DNA of 64,000 nt from Caldatribacterium sp964426875 (lineage in GTDB: Bacteria; Atribacterota; Atribacteria; Atribacterales; Caldatribacteriaceae): contig CAYRSB010000001.1 in NCBI GenBank assembly GCA_964426875.1, forward strand, positions 186,001-250,000, written 5' to 3'. Shown here piece by piece: positions 50,780-59,705 of this stretch (position 1 is the stretch's first letter; each line of letters begins with the position of its first letter). Made by a program: the position numbers and the translations under genes. The notes beneath the pieces are model-generated. The model did not search any database, had not been told where the DNA came from, and worked only from the letters and a program-made list of their open reading frames with translations.

Positions 50780-51835
50780 ATGGAGTTTAAGGATTACTAC
50801 GCCATTCTCGGTGTTCCTCGTAGTGCTGATGAAAAGGAAATCAAGAAAGCTTATCGCCGCTTGGCCCGAAAATATCATCCTGACCTTAATCCAGGCAATA
50901 AAGAGGCTGAGAAAAAGTTCAAAGAAATCAACGAAGCCTACGAAGTATTGAGCGATCCGGAGAAACGCAAGCGATACGACGAACTCGGAATGGCGTGGGC
51001 TACCTATGGTCAGGGGGATACTGAGGCTTTCTGGCAGGATTTCTATCGCCGGTACGGATCATCAGCTCAGACCTCTTCGCGCTTTGAAACCGATTTTGAA
51101 TTTGAAGATTTCAGCGACTTCTTCAAAATGTTTTTTGGAGATCTCCTTGGGGATAGAACGAGGGTACGAAGGACAACGACTTCTCGTTTTTACAGGACTC
51201 CGGAGGAAACCTTTGCTGCTTGGGAGGAGAGAGAAAAACCTGCGCAGAGCGTGGAGGTTTCCTTTGAAGAAAGTTTTCAGGGGACGAGTAAGAATATCCG
51301 GGTCGAGTACGAAGAGATTTGTCCTCTTTGCGGTGGTACAGGGAAAGAGAGATCTGGAGGGAGGTGCCGTTCTTGTGGAGGGAAAGGAGTGGAGAGAAAG
51401 ATAAAAACGGTGAGCGTGACCATTCCACCTGGAGTGAGTGATGGGACAAAGCTCAGGGTTCCGAAAGTGATGGGAGGAAAGGATCTTTATCTTATGGTGC
51501 ACGTGCGGCCTCATCCTTTATTCAGGCGGGAAGGTGACAATGTGTGCTTGGAGCTTCCGGTGACTTTCACGGAAGCAGCTTTGGGCACAGAAGTTGAGGT
51601 ACCGACGATGACAGGGAAAGTCCGCATGAAGATTCCTCCCGAGACCCAGAACGGAACAGTTTTTCGTCTACGTGGTCTTGGGTTTCCCAAAAAGAGCGAT
51701 CACGGTCGGGGAGATCAGCTGGTGAAAGTTCAAGTGGTAGTGCCTCAAGGGTTGACCAAAAGAGAGAAGGAACTCCTTGAGGAGTTTTCCACCCTTCGAA
51801 AGGATAATCCCCGAAAGCATCTCCTCAGTACATAA
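50780..51835 (+). CDS. dnaJ: DnaJ-family co-chaperone with shortened zinc finger
   Basis: 351 residues: J domain (2-70) with HPD at 33-35, a Phe-rich linker (DFSDFFKMFFGD), a zinc-finger region reduced to two CxxCxGxG repeats (CPLCGGTG and CRSCGGKG) instead of four, and the two C-terminal beta-sandwich domains. It resembles DnaJ with only one zinc site. It should stimulate a DnaK encoded elsewhere; no dnaK or grpE is in the window. ATG 50780 follows GGAGGTGA; the upstream in-frame start lies inside the hairpin. Confidence 0.88.
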   Translation: MEFKDYYAILGVPRSADEKEIKKAYRRLARKYHPDLNPGNKEAEKKFKEINEAYEVLSDPEKRKRYDELGMAWATYGQGDTEAFWQDFYRRYGSSAQTSSRFETDFEFEDFSDFFKMFFGDLLGDRTRVRRTTTSRFYRTPEETFAAWEEREKPAQSVEVSFEESFQGTSKNIRVEYEEICPLCGGTGKERSGGRCRSCGGKGVERKIKTVSVTIPPGVSDGTKLRVPKVMGGKDLYLMVHVRPHPLFRREGDNVCLELPVTFTEAALGTEVEVPTMTGKVRMKIPPETQNGTVFRLRGLGFPKKSDHGRGDQLVKVQVVVPQGLTKREKELLEEFSTLRKDNPRKHLLST

Positions 51836-51849
51836 AGGGTGAAGAAATC

Positions 51850-52164
51850 ATGAGGCGGAAGAGCTATCATGACAGGGAGTATTTGACCATTAGTAGGGTA
51901 GCAGAGATGACCCAGATGCATCCCCAGACTCTGCGATACTACGAAAGAGCTGGTCTTGTAACCCCCAGGCGAGGGAAGGGTAATGTGCGTTTCTACACTC
52001 AAAGCGATGTAGAACGCATCAAGCGTATTAAAGTTCTCACCCAAGACATGGGGGTAAATCTGGCGGGTGTTGAAATCATTCTTAGACTTAGTGACCAGAT
52101 TGAAAAACTCCGCCAGGCGAAGGAAGGATTGGAAGAGAACAGAGGAATAAATCAAAAGGAGTGA
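51850..52164 (+). CDS. hspR: MerR-family heat-shock regulator (HspR-like)
   Basis: 104-residue winged-helix protein. LTISRVAEMTQMHPQTLRYYERAGLVTP is the MerR/HspR DNA-binding domain (described by region, residues 12-40), followed by NVRFYTQSDVERIKRI and a short coiled-coil tail. By family knowledge HspR represses chaperone operons and needs DnaK as co-repressor. Its position between dnaJ and clpC strongly suggests autorepression of this operon. The stop overlaps the region of the clpC ribosome site. Confidence 0.9.
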   Translation: MRRKSYHDREYLTISRVAEMTQMHPQTLRYYERAGLVTPRRGKGNVRFYTQSDVERIKRIKVLTQDMGVNLAGVEIILRLSDQIEKLRQAKEGLEENRGINQKE

Positions 52165-52169
52165 GAATC

Positions 52170-54602
52170 ATGAGGTTCGATCAGTTTACCGAAAAAGCCA
52201 AAGAGGCCATTGCTTTGGCCCAGGATTTGCTCTTAGAGTATCACCACAACCAACTTGATGTAGAGCATCTTCTCCTCGCCCTTTTGAAACAGCCCGACGG
52301 GTTGGCTTCTCAAATTATCGAGCGTTGTGGGGTGGATACTAAGATCATTGAAAGAGAGCTCGAGGAGGCTTTGGAGCGTTTTCCCAAGATCTACTATCAG
52401 GGTTCCCAGGAAGCGCAGATATACATCACCCCCCGGGCGAAATCGGTTTTGAACGGGGCGGAAGAGGAGGCCAAGCGATTGAAGGATGAGTATGTAGGGG
52501 TGGAACACCTTCTTGTAGCTATCGTTCGGGAGGAAACGGGTACAAGTTACCGTGTCCTCCGTTCCCATGGTATTGAGGTTGAGAAGATTTACCGGGCCCT
52601 GCAGGAGATTCGGGGACAACGCCGAGTAGACGATCCCCATGCAGAGGGTAAGTACATGGCCCTTGAGCGCTACGGGAGGGACCTGACAAAGCTTGCTCGG
52701 GAAGGAAAGCTTGACCCGGTTATCGGCCGGGAGGAAGAGATACGAAGAGTTATTCAGATTCTCAGCCGTCGCACGAAAAATAACCCGGTGCTCATCGGAG
52801 ACCCTGGAGTGGGAAAAACCGCCATCGTTGAGGGTCTTGCTCAAAAAATCGTTAGGGGTGACGTTCCTGAGAATCTCAAGAACAAGCGTATCGTGGCACT
52901 CGATATGGGGGCGCTTCTTGCTGGAGCGAAGTTTCGAGGCGAATTTGAGGAACGCCTCAAAGCGGTTCTCGAGGAAGTTCAGAAGTCGGAAGGGAAAATC
53001 GTTCTCTTTATTGATGAACTCCATACTGTGGTTGGAGCGGGGGCAGCGGAAGGAGCAATTGATGCAGCAAATCTTTTGAAACCGGCGTTGGCCAGAGGAG
53101 AGTTGCGTTGCATTGGTGCTACGACCCTTGATGAGTATCGGAAGTACATCGAGAAAGACCCTGCCTTGGAGCGACGTTTCCAGCCGGTGTATGTGGGTGA
53201 GCCAAGTGTGGAGGAAACAAAGGAAATATTGCAGGGTTTGCGAGACCGCTATGAGGCACATCATCGGGTAAAAATCAGTGATGAGGCAATATGTGCCGCG
53301 TGCGAGCTCTCGAGCAAGTACATTACTGATCGTTTCCTTCCGGACAAGGCTATCGACCTTATGGATGAGGCAGCGAGCAAGAAGAGAATCGAGACAGAAA
53401 GCGTTCCACGAGAATTGCGAGAGATGGAGGAAAGGTTACAACAACTCGCCAAAGAAGGTATGGCTGCAGTGCAAGCTCAAGAGTATGAAAAGGCTGCCCG
53501 CTTACGGGACGAGGCGGAAGCATTGCAGAAGCATTATCAGGAGGAAAAGGAGAAGTGGCTTAGGCAGAGGGCTTTGAACGAGATAGTTACCGAAGAGGAC
53601 ATCGCTGAGGTGGTTTCGAGTTGGACCGGTATACCCGTGTCAAAACTTCTTGAAGAAGAGCGCGAAAAACTTCTTAACATGGAAGGAGAACTTCACAAAA
53701 GGGTTGTGGACCAACAAGAGGCAGTTCATGCGGTGGCAGAGGCCATTCGTCGTTCCCGTGCCGGTATTTCCGAGGGAAAGCGACCCATAGGATCTTTTCT
53801 CTTTCTTGGTCCTACCGGGGTTGGTAAGACCGAACTCGCCAAGGCTTTGGCAGAGTTCCTTTTTGGGGACGAAGGTGCCCTTCTGCGTCTTGACATGTCA
53901 GAGTACATGGAGAAACATACGGTTTCTCGTCTCATTGGTGCCCCTCCCGGCTACGTTGGCTATGAGGAAGGTGGACAGCTCACGGAGGTGGTACGGCGTA
54001 GACCTTACCAGGTGATTCTATTTGACGAAGTAGAGAAGGCGCATCCCGATGTTTTTAACATCTTCTTGCAGATTCTTGATGACGGTCGTCTGACGGATGG
54101 TCAAGGAAGAACTGTGGATTTTTCCAACACCGTGGTCGTTATGACCTCAAACCTGGGAAGCCTCTACTTTCGAGGCATCGATCCGGAGAGCAAAGAAGAG
54201 GTAAGGAGGGCAAAAGAGAAAGTCCTTGGAGAGGTTCATCGTCATTTCAAACCGGAGTTCATAAATCGCATTGACGAAATCATCGTTTTTCAACCCCTCA
54301 CCCGTCGAGAAATCAAGGAAATTGTGGACCTTCTTATTGCCCGGCTCAAGAGACGTCTTGAAGAACAGGGAATGGGTATCGTCCTTACCGAGGGGGCCAA
54401 GGATTACCTTGCCGAAAGAGGTTATGACCCAGATTTTGGGGCCCGTCCACTACGGAGACTCATTCAACGAGAGATTGAAAGCCCACTCTCTGGAGAACTC
54501 ATTCGGGGCACTTTCCAACCTGGAGACGTCATTGAGGTGTACCTTGAGGGAGAAAGTTTCAGATTTCGTCGTCTCTCAGCCAAAGAAGAGGCAAGGGTAT
54601 AA
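52170..54602 (+). CDS. clpC: Clp protease ATPase subunit ClpC
   Basis: 810-residue two-ring AAA+ unfoldase. The N-domain (1-140) has the two Clp-N repeats, AAA-1 has Walker A GDPGVGKT near 209, a UVR-like helical segment (QAQEYEKAARLRDEAE, near 432-460) marks ClpC rather than ClpA/ClpB, and AAA-2 has GPTGVGKT near 547. It feeds substrates to ClpP, which is not in the window. ATG 52170 follows AAAAGGAG; the GTG at 52161 is inside that site. Regulation with hsp20 and dnaJ by HspR is inferred. Confidence 0.93.
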   Translation: MRFDQFTEKAKEAIALAQDLLLEYHHNQLDVEHLLLALLKQPDGLASQIIERCGVDTKIIERELEEALERFPKIYYQGSQEAQIYITPRAKSVLNGAEEEAKRLKDEYVGVEHLLVAIVREETGTSYRVLRSHGIEVEKIYRALQEIRGQRRVDDPHAEGKYMALERYGRDLTKLAREGKLDPVIGREEEIRRVIQILSRRTKNNPVLIGDPGVGKTAIVEGLAQKIVRGDVPENLKNKRIVALDMGALLAGAKFRGEFEERLKAVLEEVQKSEGKIVLFIDELHTVVGAGAAEGAIDAANLLKPALARGELRCIGATTLDEYRKYIEKDPALERRFQPVYVGEPSVEETKEILQGLRDRYEAHHRVKISDEAICAACELSSKYITDRFLPDKAIDLMDEAASKKRIETESVPRELREMEERLQQLAKEGMAAVQAQEYEKAARLRDEAEALQKHYQEEKEKWLRQRALNEIVTEEDIAEVVSSWTGIPVSKLLEEEREKLLNMEGELHKRVVDQQEAVHAVAEAIRRSRAGISEGKRPIGSFLFLGPTGVGKTELAKALAEFLFGDEGALLRLDMSEYMEKHTVSRLIGAPPGYVGYEEGGQLTEVVRRRPYQVILFDEVEKAHPDVFNIFLQILDDGRLTDGQGRTVDFSNTVVVMTSNLGSLYFRGIDPESKEEVRRAKEKVLGEVHRHFKPEFINRIDEIIVFQPLTRREIKEIVDLLIARLKRRLEEQGMGIVLTEGAKDYLAERGYDPDFGARPLRRLIQREIESPLSGELIRGTFQPGDVIEVYLEGESFRFRRLSAKEEARV

Positions 54603-54646
54603 AAGGGACTTTGTTAAAATAATGAAGTATGTTCCTGGAGATGCGG

Positions 54647-54675
54647 TTGAGATGTCCTCTGTGGTCGTTTATAAT
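54647..54675 (+). promoter_or_regulatory. Promoter of the hydrogenase operon
   Basis: TTGAGA at 54647-54652 and perfect TATAAT at 54670-54675 with 17-base spacing. Transcription should start near 54682, leaving a leader of under 30 bases that carries AGGGGG before ATG 54709. No terminator was seen after clpC, so read-through is also possible. No complete Rex operator was found. Confidence 0.78.
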
Positions 54676-54708
54676 ATGAGAAAACTCGACCGCAGGGGGA
54701 TAGAGACC

Positions 54709-55191
54709 ATGCAAATCACGGCGGAGAGAAGTCTAAAAGAAGAGGAGCTTCTCCTTGAACAGGTTTTGGAGCGATTTCGGGGGAAACCGGGTGCCCTCAT
54801 CCAGGCTTTGCACAGTGCGCAAAACGTCGTAGGGTATCTCCCCCCCTGGGTGCTCAAGAAGGTTTCGCAGGTGCTTGATGTTCCCTTGAGTGAAGTCTAT
54901 GGAGTGGTCACTTTTTACCACTTTTTCTCTATGAAACCAAGGGGGAGGCACGTCATCCAAGTTTGCCTTGGGACGGCCTGTTACGTTCGGGGAGGTCAAG
55001 AGATTCTCGAGCGTTTGAAAAAAGAACTCCAGGTAGAGGTTGGAGGTGTAACTCCGGACGGTTTGTATTCTCTTGAAGTAATGCGTTGTGCCGGGGCGTG
55101 TGGACTTGCTCCGGTTATGAGAGTGGACAACGACGTTCACAAGAGGGTGAATCCGTCAAAAGTTATAGAAATCTTGAAGGATTATCAGTGA
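54709..55191 (+). CDS. NuoE-like [2Fe-2S] subunit 1 of the hydrogenase operon
   Basis: 160-residue thioredoxin-like ferredoxin, homologous to NuoE/HydC. The helical N-terminal part precedes VYGVVTFYHFFS, a family hallmark, and the cluster ligands are CLGTAC and CAGAC. ATG 54709 is chosen over longer in-frame starts because a strong promoter and AGGGGG lie directly before it. It should pass electrons between a NuoF-type subunit and other clusters; with two NuoF and two NuoE genes here, this one probably pairs with the fusion protein at 56136. Confidence 0.88.
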   Translation: MQITAERSLKEEELLLEQVLERFRGKPGALIQALHSAQNVVGYLPPWVLKKVSQVLDVPLSEVYGVVTFYHFFSMKPRGRHVIQVCLGTACYVRGGQEILERLKKELQVEVGGVTPDGLYSLEVMRCAGACGLAPVMRVDNDVHKRVNPSKVIEILKDYQ

Positions 55192-55197
55192 CGATTC

Positions 55198-55818
55198 ATG
55201 AAGGAGCTCTCTCTGCACATACTGGACCTTGTTGAAAATGCGATTCGAGCCGAGGCAAAACGTATTGAGATATTCATCATAGAGGATTCTGAGAGAGACC
55301 TCCTTGAAATATCCATTAAGGATGACGGTGTGGGGATGGACGAGAAAACAAAAGAGAAAGCATTTGACCCCTTTTTCTCCACCAAGGGCAAGAGGGTTGG
55401 TATAGGCATTCCCCTTATGGCCCAACTCGCCAAGCAGTGTGGTGGACATCTTGAGATTGTGTCGGAAGAAGGCAAAGGTACTCTGGTAAGGGCTTTTTTT
55501 CAAAGAAGTCATATTGACCTACCCCCTTTGGGAGACATTCCTGAAACGCTTTTTGTCCTTCTTGCCTCTCATCCAGAGATTGATTTTGTGTTTCATCACA
55601 GGGTGGACGGGCGGAGTTTCCGCTTCGAAAGCCGCAAAATCCTGGAAGAGCTGGGGCTTGAGAGTTTTGCTGAGGACGGTCCTTTTCTCGTCTCCTTGAG
55701 GGATTGGATTGCTCATCAAGAGAACATGTTGAGGGAGGGAACACGCAGTGAAAATCACAAGCATCGAGGATTTGAGGCGGATCAGGGAAGAAGCTCAGAA
55801 GAGGTCCCTTCTCCGTGA
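55198..55818 (+). CDS. Stand-alone GHKL (histidine-kinase-like) ATPase domain protein
   Basis: 206 residues with N box DLVENAIRAEA, G1 box DDGVGM, an FFSTK lid region and G2 box GIGIPLM: a histidine kinase-type ATPase domain without a dimerisation/phosphorylation His domain or sensor. The last 80 residues are not recognised. Such genes occur in bacterial [FeFe]-hydrogenase clusters, and roles as serine kinase or signalling partner are suggested. The ATG lies six bases after the NuoE stop. Its last 71 bases overlap the next gene in another frame, so its C-terminus may be a late extension. Confidence 0.8.
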   Translation: MKELSLHILDLVENAIRAEAKRIEIFIIEDSERDLLEISIKDDGVGMDEKTKEKAFDPFFSTKGKRVGIGIPLMAQLAKQCGGHLEIVSEEGKGTLVRAFFQRSHIDLPPLGDIPETLFVLLASHPEIDFVFHHRVDGRSFRFESRKILEELGLESFAEDGPFLVSLRDWIAHQENMLREGTRSENHKHRGFEADQGRSSEEVPSP

Positions 55819-56116
55819 GGGAAAGGCAGAGCTCCGAGTCGTGGTCCACATGGGAACATGTGGTATTGCTGCCGGGGCAAGGCAGGTTCTGGCGGCCATC
55901 CTTGACGAAGTGGCTAAGCGAAATCTTGCAAATGTCTTGGTTACTCAGGCAGGATGTATCGGGCTTTGCGATCGGGAGCCCTTGGTAAGCGTGGAAAAGG
56001 GAACGGAACGCATCCTCTATGGCGATCTCACTCCAGACAAAGCTCGCCAGATTGTGGCTTCTCACATTGTCAACGGGCAGATCATCGGGGATTGGGTTGT
56101 ACATACCGAGCACTGA
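55748..56116 (+). CDS. Small [2Fe-2S] thioredoxin-like ferredoxin (HndB-like)
   Basis: 122-residue ferredoxin of the type found as HndB in NADP-reducing hydrogenases. HMGTCGIAAGARQVL and QAGCIGLCDREP hold the visible cysteines; three of four usual ligand positions are Cys, and the first is His-containing (HMGTC), as seen in HndB-type proteins. GTG 55748 gives the normal family N-terminus (KITSIEDL), confirming the 71-base overlap with the GHKL gene. It precedes the NuoF fusion by 19 bases. Confidence 0.85.
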   Translation: MKITSIEDLRRIREEAQKRSLLREGKAELRVVVHMGTCGIAAGARQVLAAILDEVAKRNLANVLVTQAGCIGLCDREPLVSVEKGTERILYGDLTPDKARQIVASHIVNGQIIGDWVVHTEH

Positions 56117-56135
56117 AAGTGGGAGGTAGAATAGA

Positions 56136-59100
56136 GTGAACTTCGAACGAAGTCAGGTTCTTCTTTGCGCAGGCGCGGCCTGTATCTCTTCCGGTGCTCT
56201 TCGAGTGAAGGAAGCGTTCCTCCGGGAGATGCAGAAAAATGGTTTAGAAGGGGAAATACGCCTTGTAGAAACGGGTTGTGTCGGTCCTTGCAACCTTGGT
56301 CCCTTGGCTATTGTCTATCCTGAGGGTGTCTTCTATCAAAAACTTACCCCTGAAGATGCTAAGGACATAGTGATGGAGCACCTCCTCAAAGGACGGGTGG
56401 TGGAACGCCTCTTGTACCAACCTCCCCAGGAAGAGCGCAAAAAGTTTTTGCGGGAAATCGCTTTTTTTGGAAAACAAAAAAAGATTGCCTTGCAAAATTG
56501 TGGCTTTATCGACCCTCTCAACATTGAGGAGTACATCGCCCGTGACGGTTACATGGCCCTGGCCAGGGTTCTTACGGAGATGACTCCGGAAGAGGTCATA
56601 GAAGTTGTGAAACGTTCTGGTCTTCGGGGTCGAGGAGGAGCCGGTTTTCCCACCGGGCTCAAGTGGGAACTCACGAGGAAAGCAAAGGGGGAGAGAAAAT
56701 ATATCATTTGCAATGCCGACGAAGGGGATCCTGGCGCTTTTATGGACCGAAGTATTCTTGAAGGAGACCCCCACTCTATCCTCGAGGCTATGGCCATTGC
56801 CGGTTACGCCATAGGGGCACAAGAGGGGTACATCTATGTCCGAGCAGAGTACCCCTTGGCAGTGGAACGCCTGCAGTACGCTATTGAACGGGCTCGGGAA
56901 TACGGGCTCTTGGGGAAGAATATCTTGGGGAGTCATTTCTCCTTTGACGTCGAAATTCGCATCGGTGCAGGTGCCTTTGTTTGTGGAGAAGAAACAGCTC
57001 TCATTGCTTCGGTTGAGGGCAAACGTGGCATGCCTCGTCCAAGGCCTCCTTTTCCTGCCCAGCAAGGTCTTTGGGGCCAACCCACAGTCATCAACAACGT
57101 TGAGACCTACGCCAACATCCCCCCCATCATCCTCAATGGACCAGAGTGGTTCGCAAGTATTGGTACCGAGGATAGCAAAGGCACAAAGGTTTTTGCTCTG
57201 GCTGGGGATGTGGTGAATACCGGCCTTGTGGAGGTCCCTATGGGCATTACCCTTGGAGAGGTCGTGTATGACCTGGGAGGAGGCATGAGGGACGGAAAAA
57301 GGCTCAAGGCAGTTCAGATTGGGGGACCTTCGGGGGGTTGTATCCCGGTAGAGCACCTCAACACTCCCATCGACTATGATTCTCTTAAAAAGCTTGGAGC
57401 CATCATGGGTTCCGGAGGACTCATCGTGATGGATGAGGACACCTGCATGGTAGACCTCGCCCGCTTTTTCTTGGAGTTCGTACAGGATGAGTCCTGTGGA
57501 AAATGTACTCCCTGCCGAATTGGGACGAAGAGAATGCTTGAAATCCTTGAGAGAATCGTTTCTGGTGAGGGGAGGGAGGGGGATATCGAGCTTCTCGAAA
57601 ATCTCGCTGAGCAGATTAAATCTACTGCTCTCTGCGGGTTAGGACAGACGGCTCCCAACCCTGTACTCAGTACTTTGAAATATTTCCGTGAGGAATATGA
57701 AGCTCACATTCGGGAGAAACGGTGTCCTGCAGTGGTGTGTCGTCCTCTCTTTAGGGCTCCCTGTCAGCATGCTTGCCCTTTGGGAATAGACATCCCTACA
57801 TACATTGCCTTGGCGAAAGAAGGCGATTACATTGGAGCCTTGCAGGTCATTCGAGAGGACAACCCACTGCCTTCTGTGTGTGGAAGAGTGTGCCATAGAC
57901 CCTGTGAATCTAAATGTCGGCGAGGACAACTTGATGAACCTGTGGCTATCGATGACATCAAGCGATTTATAGCTGATTATGCTCGGAAGAATCGCATTGC
58001 CCTCCCTGTAGTTATGGAGAGAAAGCGAGACCAGTCCGTGGCCATTGTAGGTTCTGGCCCGGCGGGTCTTGCCTGTGCGTATTACCTGGCCCGATTTGGC
58101 TATTCTGTTACCGTTTTTGAGGCTTTACCAGTTGCTGGGGGGATGCTCGCCGCCGGTATTCCCGTGTATCGCCTGCCGCGTGAGGCGCTTGAATACGACC
58201 TTGCTCAGATAAAGGCCATGGGAGTACGCATTGAGTGCAACAAGACGTTGGGTAAGGACTTCAGTTTGTCCGAGCTTCAGGAGAAATTCGATGCCGTCTT
58301 CTTAGCCATCGGGGCATGGAAGAACATACCTCTGGGCATCCCTGGAGAGGACCTTGAAGGGGTTGTTCCGGCCCTTGAATTTCTCAAGAAGGTCAATTTG
58401 GGAGGCGAAATCCCAAGATCCAGAAAGGCAGTCGTTGTGGGAGGAGGGAATGCCGCCATGGATGCGGCACGGACACTCCTTCGTTTCGGAGCCGAAGTCC
58501 ACGTTGCCTATCGGCGCACGAGAAGTGAAATGCCTGCCATTCCCGAGGAGATTGAGGATGCGGAGAAAGAAGGTATTATTTTCCACTTCCTTGTGGCTCC
58601 TCTCGAGGTGACGGGGGAAAATGGCAGGGTGCGGGGCATCCGCTTCCAGAGGATGCGCCTTGGAGAGTTTGACAGGAGTGGTAGAAAAAGACCTGTACCT
58701 GTTGAGGGAGCCGAGCTTTTTCTTGAGTGTGACCTTGTGGTGAGTGCGGTGGGTCAAAAGCCTGATCTTCCCCAGATGGGTGACGGTCTTTTGTTAGATG
58801 CTTGGGGGAATATTCAGGTTAATCGGTATACTCTTGCCACCTCTCTTGAAGGGGTATTTGCAGGAGGTGACGCTGTGGGTCAGGAAGCAACTGTCGTTCA
58901 TGCCATGGCTTTGGGCAAGAAAGCAGCTTACAGTATTCACGACTACCTTCGTCGAAAGAGTGGAGAAGAGGAAGAAGTTGTGGTACATCCGGAGCGTCCG
59001 AGGGTACTTGAGGAATCCCCAGCGGTCCAGGAAATTCCCCGAGTACGACCACCAGAACTCCCGGTCCAGGAGAGAGTGTGTGGGTTTGCTGAGGTGAAGC

Positions 59101-59213
59101 TCTGTTTCGACGAAGAGGCGGTACGAAAAGAGGTTGAGCGCTGCCTCCGTTGCGATCTTGAGAAGGTGATGAAGCATTATCAGGAAATGGCTCTGGTGGA
59201 GGAGGGAAACTAA
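56136..59213 (+). CDS. NuoF-GltD fusion: NADH-binding subunit joined to an NADPH-type flavoprotein
   Basis: 1025 residues. Residues 5-105: thioredoxin-like [2Fe-2S] domain with C11, C16, C48, C52. 120-530: NuoF core with GRGGAGFPTG (FMN/NADH site) and cluster motif CGKCTPC plus ALCGLGQ. 535-1000: a GltD/NfnB-like module with N-terminal cysteines (CQHACPLG, CGRVCHRPCESKC) for two [4Fe-4S] clusters, FAD loop GSGPAGLACAY, second Rossmann loop GGGNAAMDAAR followed by YRRTRSEMP (basic, NADPH-type) and GDAVGQEATVV. The usual NuoF/HydB C-terminal ferredoxin domain is replaced by this module. The protein could link NADH, NADPH and ferredoxin; that is inference from domains. Confidence 0.9.
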   Translation: MNFERSQVLLCAGAACISSGALRVKEAFLREMQKNGLEGEIRLVETGCVGPCNLGPLAIVYPEGVFYQKLTPEDAKDIVMEHLLKGRVVERLLYQPPQEERKKFLREIAFFGKQKKIALQNCGFIDPLNIEEYIARDGYMALARVLTEMTPEEVIEVVKRSGLRGRGGAGFPTGLKWELTRKAKGERKYIICNADEGDPGAFMDRSILEGDPHSILEAMAIAGYAIGAQEGYIYVRAEYPLAVERLQYAIERAREYGLLGKNILGSHFSFDVEIRIGAGAFVCGEETALIASVEGKRGMPRPRPPFPAQQGLWGQPTVINNVETYANIPPIILNGPEWFASIGTEDSKGTKVFALAGDVVNTGLVEVPMGITLGEVVYDLGGGMRDGKRLKAVQIGGPSGGCIPVEHLNTPIDYDSLKKLGAIMGSGGLIVMDEDTCMVDLARFFLEFVQDESCGKCTPCRIGTKRMLEILERIVSGEGREGDIELLENLAEQIKSTALCGLGQTAPNPVLSTLKYFREEYEAHIREKRCPAVVCRPLFRAPCQHACPLGIDIPTYIALAKEGDYIGALQVIREDNPLPSVCGRVCHRPCESKCRRGQLDEPVAIDDIKRFIADYARKNRIALPVVMERKRDQSVAIVGSGPAGLACAYYLARFGYSVTVFEALPVAGGMLAAGIPVYRLPREALEYDLAQIKAMGVRIECNKTLGKDFSLSELQEKFDAVFLAIGAWKNIPLGIPGEDLEGVVPALEFLKKVNLGGEIPRSRKAVVVGGGNAAMDAARTLLRFGAEVHVAYRRTRSEMPAIPEEIEDAEKEGIIFHFLVAPLEVTGENGRVRGIRFQRMRLGEFDRSGRKRPVPVEGAELFLECDLVVSAVGQKPDLPQMGDGLLLDAWGNIQVNRYTLATSLEGVFAGGDAVGQEATVVHAMALGKKAAYSIHDYLRRKSGEEEEVVVHPERPRVLEESPAVQEIPRVRPPELPVQERVCGFAEVKLCFDEEAVRKEVERCLRCDLEKVMKHYQEMALVEEGN

Positions 59214-59696
59214 ATGGAACATACGACGACGAGTACCCCCCTTGTGTATCAGGATGTGGAGGAAATTATTGGTAAGTACCAAGGAGAGCGAACACCTCTT
59301 CTTTGTGTTTTGGAGGAGATTCAAAAGAAGTGGGGGTACCTTCCCAAGGACATCTTGGCCTATGTGGCAAAGCGCCTTGAGGTTCCGGCCAGTACCGTGT
59401 ATGGTGTAGCTACGTTTTACTCTTTTCTCGAGACGAAGCCGGTAGGGAAGCATGTGATTCGGGTTTGCAAGAGTACCCCTTGTCACGTAAGAGGGGCAAC
59501 TAACGTTCTTGAGACTCTTAAAAAAGAGCTGGGTATCCGGGAGGGAGAGACGACAAAGAACGGCAAGTTTACTCTTGAGGTGACGAGTTGCCTTGGGGTG
59601 TGCGGAGTGGCTCCGGCAATGATGGTGAATGATGTCACATACGGGAATCTCAACGAGGAGCGAATCCGGGAAGTCCTTGCACTTTACCGGGACTGA
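59214..59696 (+). CDS. NuoE/HydC-like [2Fe-2S] subunit 2
   Basis: 160-residue homologue of NuoE. VYGVATFYSFLE is conserved and ligands CKSTPC and CLGVC are intact. The ATG immediately follows the stop of the fusion gene. It is followed 10 bases later by NuoF 2 and then HydA, the canonical order hydC-hydB-hydA, so it probably belongs to the hydrogenase core. It differs clearly in sequence from NuoE 1, especially outside the cluster motifs. Confidence 0.9.
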   Translation: MEHTTTSTPLVYQDVEEIIGKYQGERTPLLCVLEEIQKKWGYLPKDILAYVAKRLEVPASTVYGVATFYSFLETKPVGKHVIRVCKSTPCHVRGATNVLETLKKELGIREGETTKNGKFTLEVTSCLGVCGVAPAMMVNDVTYGNLNEERIREVLALYRD

Positions 59697-59705
59697 GGAG
59701 GTATC

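Noticed and set aside
52233..53264. 343-codon minus-strand frame opposite clpC
   Set aside because: Antisense to the conserved ClpC N-terminal half with no independent support.
54611..54628. Possible Rex redox-repressor site (TTGTTAA) before the hydrogenase operon
   Set aside because: Only one half-site matches; the second half lacks the TTAACAA or TTCACAA sequence.
54271..54708. Longer NuoE1 reading from inside clpC or from ATG 54622 or 54652
   Set aside because: The upstream residues are not NuoE-like and would cross the promoter at 54647-54675; ATG 54709 has the ribosome site.
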